Source: Pseudomonadota bacterium | GTDB lineage: Bacteria; Myxococcota; Myxococcia; Myxococcales; Myxococcaceae | Length of the DNA: 9,432 nt | Assembly (NCBI GenBank): GCA_023424585.1 | Contig: JAFADT010000161.1 | Location: forward strand, 1-9,432 | Direction: 5' to 3' | In this document: piece by piece, positions 6,684-9,432 of the stretch | Numbering within the stretch: position 1 is the first letter of the stretch | Layout of the letters: each line of letters opens with the position of its first letter | The notes under the pieces: model-generated | Told to the model about the DNA's origin: nothing | Databases searched by the model: none | The model's input: the letters and a program-made list of their open reading frames with translations, nothing else | Position numbers and translations under genes: made by a program

Positions 6684-7055
6684 ATGTCCGATGACCTCCT
6701 CGTGCTGACGTACTCCGGCTGTGACACCTGCAGGAAGGCGCTGAAGTGGCTGGAGGCGCGCGGCGTCTCCTACAAGACGCGCCCCATCGTGGACCAGCCC
6801 CCCACCGTGGCGGAGCTGCGGCAGTGGATCGCCCGGAGCGGCGTGTCCGTGCGCAAGTGGCTCAACACCAGCGGCCAGAGCTACCGCGCGCTCGGCAAGG
6901 AGAAGGTCGACGCGGCCTCCGACGCGGAGCTCGTGGAGTGGCTGGCGAAGGACGGGAAGCTGGTGAAGCGGCCCGTGCTCGTCTCGAGCGAGGCCGTCAC
7001 CGTGGGCTTCAAGCCGGAGGCCTACGAAGCGCTGTTCCCCGCGCACGGGTCGTGA
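6684..7055 (+). CDS. ArsC/Spx-family thioredoxin-fold protein
   Basis: The 123-residue protein belongs to the ArsC family (PF03960), which includes glutaredoxin-coupled arsenate reductases, YffB and the regulator Spx. Features in order are the first strand and active site YSGCDTCRKALKWL with a CxxC pair (C13, C16), a middle segment RKWLNTSGQSYRAL (57-70), a helical insert, KRP (95-97) containing the family cis-proline strand, and a C-terminal VGFKPEAYEALF. The CxxC spacing and VGFKPEAY ending are more like Spx/YffB than Escherichia coli-type ArsC. ArsC uses a single cysteine with three arginines, and only R96 has an obvious counterpart here. I therefore favour a thiol-disulfide or regulatory role over arsenate reduction, although automatic annotation would probably say arsenate reductase. 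No ars genes are nearby. The ATG at 6684 has no good Shine-Dalgarno site, and a TAGAAG element lies 8 bases upstream. Confidence 0.85.
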   Translation: MSDDLLVLTYSGCDTCRKALKWLEARGVSYKTRPIVDQPPTVAELRQWIARSGVSVRKWLNTSGQSYRALGKEKVDAASDAELVEWLAKDGKLVKRPVLVSSEAVTVGFKPEAYEALFPAHGS

Positions 7056-7065
7056 AGGAGGCCCC

Positions 7066-7093
7066 GCCGCCCTTCACGCGGCTTGAGGGCGGG
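7066..7093 (+). terminator. Possible hairpin terminator after the ArsC/Spx-like gene
   Basis: CCGCCCT (7067-7073) pairs with AGGGCGG (7086-7092) around a 12-base loop, beginning 11 bases after the stop codon. The following DNA is GC-rich with no T-tract, so this is a weak candidate. The rest of the 101-base spacer to the next gene holds nothing recognisable. Confidence 0.3.
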
Positions 7094-7156
7094 CGGGCGA
7101 CCGGGCCCTCGTCCGACCGTCGTCGCGGGCGGGGCGGGTTGCCACGTTGAGTGGGC

Positions 7157-8014
7157 ATGGAGATCGGATCCAGACGCCCGTTGGGGGAGATCCTCCTGGA
7201 GCTGGGGGTGGTTGACCGGGGCCAGCTCCGGCTGGGGCTGGTGCACCACCACGAGGTGCATGTCCCCCTGGGCCGCGCCCTGGTGAGCGAGGGCGTGTGC
7301 ACGGAGGCGGACGTGCTGCGCGGGCTGGCCCTCCAGTTCGACGTGGACGCCGTGGACCTGGACCGGCATCCGCTCGACCGCTCCCTGACGGACCTGGTGC
7401 CCGCGCGCATCGCCCGGCAGTACGGCGTCGTGCCGCTGCGGCTGGAGACGCGCGAGGACAAGGAGGTGCTCCACCTGGCCGTGCCCGCGCCGCTGTCGCT
7501 GGACGCGGTGGATGACGTGCGGGCGGTGTCCGGCAAGGCGCGGGTGGAGCCGCACCTGGCCTCCGACGGCGCCCTGTCCCGCGCGCTCAGCGCCCTCTAT
7601 GGCATCCGCGAGACGGCCGAGGCCGCGCCGGAGCCGCGCCGCCCCGCCGTGCCCAGCGCCCCGCTGATGCTCTACGGGTGGCCGCCCGTCACCGCGGTGC
7701 TCATCTCCCGCACGCTGGCGCGCAACGGCATCGCGTCGCGCGTGGCCACGCCGCTGGAGGTGCTGCACTCGACGGTGAACGACGTGGTGCTCGCCCCCCT
7801 CCAGGCCATGGAGGGGCTGCTCGCGGGCGAGGTCCACATCGAGGGCGCGCTCATCGTCCACGGGACGTCGGACGACGAGGGCTTCGACCGGGCGCGCAAG
7901 CTGGACGCGCGCGGCTTCCTGGCCAACCCGCGCGACGAGGAGCTGCTCCTGCGCGCCGTGCGCCGGCTCCGTCCCGACGCGGGCGGCGAGCACTCCTGGC
8001 CGCGCCACTCCTGA
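7157..8014 (+). CDS. GspE N-terminal (MshEN) domain protein with a degenerate receiver-like C-terminal domain
   Basis: The 285-residue protein starts with a complete GspE/PilB N-terminal (MshEN, PF05157) module at about 7-150 but has no ATPase domain. Two 24-residue repeats characteristic of MshEN are visible, at 8-31 (LGEILLELGVV...L24, L28) and 37-60 (LGRALVSEGVC...L57, Q60), with the canonical 5-residue spacer. The second half of the module reads LVPARIARQYGVVPLRLE, HLAVPAPLSLDAVDDVRAVSG and ends at ALYG. A Pro/Ala-rich linker (about 151-168) leads to residues 169-272, whose strand/helix order resembles a response-regulator receiver domain: LMLYG, a helix, NDVVLAPLQAMEG, ALIVHGTS, ARGFLANP and a last helix. 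The phospho-acceptor position is P214 and the usual lysine is N257, so it cannot work as a normal receiver. An in-frame GTG lies at 7151; I prefer the ATG. The likely role is a c-di-GMP-related or protein-protein adaptor, which is inference. Confidence 0.82.
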   Translation: MEIGSRRPLGEILLELGVVDRGQLRLGLVHHHEVHVPLGRALVSEGVCTEADVLRGLALQFDVDAVDLDRHPLDRSLTDLVPARIARQYGVVPLRLETREDKEVLHLAVPAPLSLDAVDDVRAVSGKARVEPHLASDGALSRALSALYGIRETAEAAPEPRRPAVPSAPLMLYGWPPVTAVLISRTLARNGIASRVATPLEVLHSTVNDVVLAPLQAMEGLLAGEVHIEGALIVHGTSDDEGFDRARKLDARGFLANPRDEELLLRAVRRLRPDAGGEHSWPRHS

Positions 8015-8027
8015 CGCGGGCGGGAGG

Positions 8028-8900
8028 CTACGGCGGCTCCGGGGGCGCCGGAGCCACGGGGGCCAGGGCCTGCATCGCCGGCGCGGCCTTGGGACGCGAG
8101 GTGTGCTGCTCCTCGGGCTCCAGGCCCAGCACGCCCAGCACCTCCGGGTACACCTTGTTCGCGAAGTAGCGCCCGCCGGCCACGGTGAAGTGCACGCCGT
8201 CCGTCATGCGCAGGCGCATGGGCTTGCGGAAGCCCTCGACGCGGGCCTGGCTCAGCGCCTTGCCGCGCGCGTCGGTGAAGTAGGGCCGCGTCTCCAGGTG
8301 CACGGCGTCCTCGCGCCCGGAGATGACCTCGCGCTGCACGTCGCGGATCACCGCGAGCTTCTGCTCGAAGCGCTGGCGGCCCGTGGCGGGCAGCTCCAGC
8401 CAGACGATCTTCCGGCCCGGCGCGGAGATGGCGGTGACGAACTCCGTGAGCCGCTGGCGGTACTCGCCCTGCCAGTCCGGCTTGCCCCAGGCCACGGTGG
8501 CGTGCCCCTGCCGCGTGTGCAGGGCCTGCCCGTCATTGCCGCCGAGGATGACCACCACCACGTCCGGCTGGTGCTGCTTCACCTCCTGCTGACCGACCTC
8601 CAGCCAGTCGAAGAAGTCCGGCCGGGCGAGGCCCGTGGACGACTTCGCGCGGCGCTCACAGCGGATGCGCGGGTGCGCGGCGAGCTGGTTCTGGAGGTAC
8701 TCCCCGAAGCCCGTGGCGATGAGGCTGTCGCCCAGCAGCAGCACGGTGCGGCGAGGCGCGGGCGCGGGCGTCGCGGCCTGGGCCGGCACGGTGGGCAGCA
8801 CGGGCGACGCGGCCAGCCCGGGGGCGGTTTCAGGAGCGGCCTGGGCCGCCGTGGACAGGAACGACAGGAGGAGGAGCGCGCGAAGAGGACGGGTCGACAT
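8028..8900 (-). CDS. Exported SGNH/GDSL hydrolase, DUF459-like
   Basis: This 290-residue protein has a signal peptide (1-21, ending AQA), an Ala/Pro-rich linker (22-49), an SGNH hydrolase domain (about 50-262) and a Pro-rich tail ending PAPPEPP. All catalytic blocks are visible: GDSL with S59 as nucleophile (block I), SSTGLARPDFFDW (88-99, block II glycine G90), LGGND (119-123, N122 in block III) and DGVH with D234 and H237 (block V). The STGL..PDFFDW segment points to the DUF459 subfamily. SGNH enzymes cleave or transfer ester-linked acyl groups; in the periplasm, O-acetylated polysaccharides or peptidoglycan are typical substrates, but none is indicated here. It overlaps nothing but converges with the MshEN gene, 13 bases apart. 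The ATG at 8900 lacks a clear ribosome site but places the signal peptide correctly. The upstream alpha/beta hydrolase is on the same strand, 102 bases away. Confidence 0.88.
   Translation of the reverse strand: MSTRPLRALLLLSFLSTAAQAAPETAPGLAASPVLPTVPAQAATPAPAPRRTVLLLGDSLIATGFGEYLQNQLAAHPRIRCERRAKSSTGLARPDFFDWLEVGQQEVKQHQPDVVVVILGGNDGQALHTRQGHATVAWGKPDWQGEYRQRLTEFVTAISAPGRKIVWLELPATGRQRFEQKLAVIRDVQREVISGREDAVHLETRPYFTDARGKALSQARVEGFRKPMRLRMTDGVHFTVAGGRYFANKVYPEVLGVLGLEPEEQHTSRPKAAPAMQALAPVAPAPPEPP
8035..8055. terminator. Perfect hairpin inside the SGNH gene 3' end, possible terminator for the convergent gene
   Basis: GGCTCCGG (8035-8042) and CCGGAGCC (8048-8055) form an 8-bp stem around GGGCG. 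It begins 21 bases after the MshEN-gene stop on the plus strand and encodes part of the Pro-rich tail of the SGNH protein on the minus strand. The 13-base gap between the two genes has no room for its own terminator. The tail is not T-rich, so the function is inferred from position only. Confidence 0.35.
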
Positions 8901-8949
8901 CGTCGGGGGCGAAACTACTTCCCGGCTCCCTGTCCGTACACCCCCCCGA

Positions 8950-8972
8950 CGGGCGGACGGATCCGTCGCCCG
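8950..8972 (-). repeat. Inverted repeat in the alpha/beta hydrolase-SGNH spacer (operator or terminator)
   Basis: The 12-base palindrome GACGGATCCGTC (8956-8967) is flanked by GGGC and GCCC, with one unpaired G at 8955, giving arms of about ten to eleven pairs. It starts about 30 bases downstream of the alpha/beta hydrolase stop and 50 bases upstream of the SGNH start. It lies immediately downstream of a TTGACA hexamer on the same strand, where a promoter's spacer and -10 would be. It could be a terminator for the upstream gene (no T-tract) or a binding site for a dimeric regulator. Confidence 0.4.
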
Positions 8973-8982
8973 GGGCGCGCGC

Positions 8983-8988
8983 TGTCAA
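8983..8988 (-). promoter_or_regulatory. Candidate -35 element upstream of the SGNH gene
   Basis: TTGACA on the minus strand (8988-8983) is a perfect sigma-70 -35 hexamer within the 102-base spacer. The hexamer 17 bases downstream (CGGATC) is not a -10 consensus and falls inside the palindrome at 8956-8967. A single perfect hexamer can occur by chance, so the call is tentative. Confidence 0.25.
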
Positions 8989-9002
8989 GGCCCCGTGCGG
9001 CG

Positions 9003-9432
9003 TCAGGCCACGGCCCCCTCCTCCGCCTCCAGGGCCGCCGCCAGCCCGGCGAGCCCCGCGGGCGAGAGCGCCTGGAGCCACGGCGTGAGCAGCCGCGCGC
9101 ACGCGTCCGGGTGCGAGAAATAGGGCACATGTCCTGCACCGCGCAGCAGGTGCCGGGGCGTGCCTTCCGGCAGCGACGCGGCCAGCCGCTCCAGGGAGGA
9201 CGGCGGCACCAGCACGTCCCGGTCCCCCTGGATGCACAGACACGACACCTTCAACGGCCGCAGGTCCGGCGGCGGCGGCTCCGCGTGGATGGAGAGCGCG
9301 CGCCGCAGCGTCGACAGGCGCTCCCGTGTCGTCGTGGGCACCACGTCTGCCACCTGGTGGGAGGGCACCAGCCGCCACGCCGCCAGCGACGCCGCGACGC
9401 GTCCAGGGCGCCCCACCACCGCGATGGGGCCC
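9003..9432 (-). CDS. Alpha/beta hydrolase, C-terminal part (5' end beyond right edge)
   Basis: The frame is open to the window edge and gives about 142 C-terminal residues beginning GPIAVVGRPG. The GTG codon at 9419 is internal, not a start. Two catalytic landmarks of the alpha/beta hydrolase fold are visible: the acid strand and turn LCIQGDRDVLVP, where an aspartate of GDRD is the charge-relay acid, and GAGHVPYFSHPD, with the catalytic histidine in GAGH, followed by a final amphipathic helix (ARLLTPWLQAL). The nucleophile elbow and oxyanion region lie outside the window. The spacing of these motifs resembles the BioH/haloperoxidase-like group, whose members hydrolyse diverse esters, so the substrate cannot be named. 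The protein ends in an Ala/Glu-rich tail (LAAALEAEEGAVA). It is upstream of, and on the same strand as, the SGNH gene. Confidence 0.85.
   Translation of the reverse strand, partial: GPIAVVGRPGRVAASLAAWRLVPSHQVADVVPTTTRERLSTLRRALSIHAEPPPPDLRPLKVSCLCIQGDRDVLVPPSSLERLAASLPEGTPRHLLRGAGHVPYFSHPDACARLLTPWLQALSPAGLAGLAAALEAEEGAVA

Noticed and set aside
5268..7055. 595-codon plus-strand frame that would fuse a long N-terminal part to the ArsC/Spx-like protein
   Set aside because: The first 470 residues are Gln/His/Arg-rich shadow of the SET and flippase-like genes. The family domain begins exactly at the ATG at 6684.
7054..7062. Strong Shine-Dalgarno-like AAGGAGG just after the ArsC/Spx-like stop codon
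   Set aside because: No start codon lies at a usable distance downstream, and no protein-like frame follows before the ATG at 7157.
9003..9419. Treating the GTG at 9419 as the start of a complete 138-residue protein
   Set aside because: The frame stays open upstream to the window edge with sensible residues (GPIA before it), and the alpha/beta hydrolase core would be missing, so the gene is truncated by the window.

Overview
The window is high-GC DNA (about 68% by eye, G/C-rich third codon positions) from what looks like a myxobacterium of the Myxococcus/Corallococcus type. I infer this from three things: a DUF1592/DUF1552 gene pair, a stand-alone GspE N-terminal domain protein, and several exported hydrolases. 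No rRNA, tRNA, CRISPR array, insertion sequence or phage gene was seen. The taxonomic guess is inference only.

Layout, left to right. A minus-strand gene runs off the left edge and shows only its first 24 codons, which look like a signal peptide or membrane anchor. After an AT-richer divergent intergenic region comes a plus-strand secreted esterase of the pectin acetylesterase/Notum family (355-1659). It converges on a minus-strand operon: an exported lipoprotein with DUF1587/1595/1592/1588/1585 modules and one CxxCH haem c motif (3143-4765), followed 12 bp later by a Tat-exported DUF1552 protein (1748-3130). A strong hairpin lies between the converging genes. Next on the minus strand are a small SET-domain protein (4964-5374) and, upstream of it, a flippase-like LPG-synthase-TM membrane protein (5490-6530).

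Divergent from the membrane protein is a small ArsC/Spx-family thioredoxin-fold protein (6684-7055). It is followed by a two-domain protein (7157-8014) with an MshEN/GspE N-terminal module and what looks like a receiver domain stripped of its phosphorylation residues. That gene converges, 13 bp apart, on a minus-strand exported SGNH/GDSL (DUF459-like) hydrolase (8028-8900). The C-terminal part of an alpha/beta hydrolase (9003 to the right edge, minus strand) closes the window.

The strongest functional link is the DUF1592/DUF1552 operon, whose two products both carry export signals and probably act together in the cell envelope. The other genes look like single-gene or two-gene units. The most unusual gene is the MshEN/pseudo-receiver fusion, which appears to have lost both the usual c-di-GMP-contacting arginines and the phospho-acceptor aspartate.
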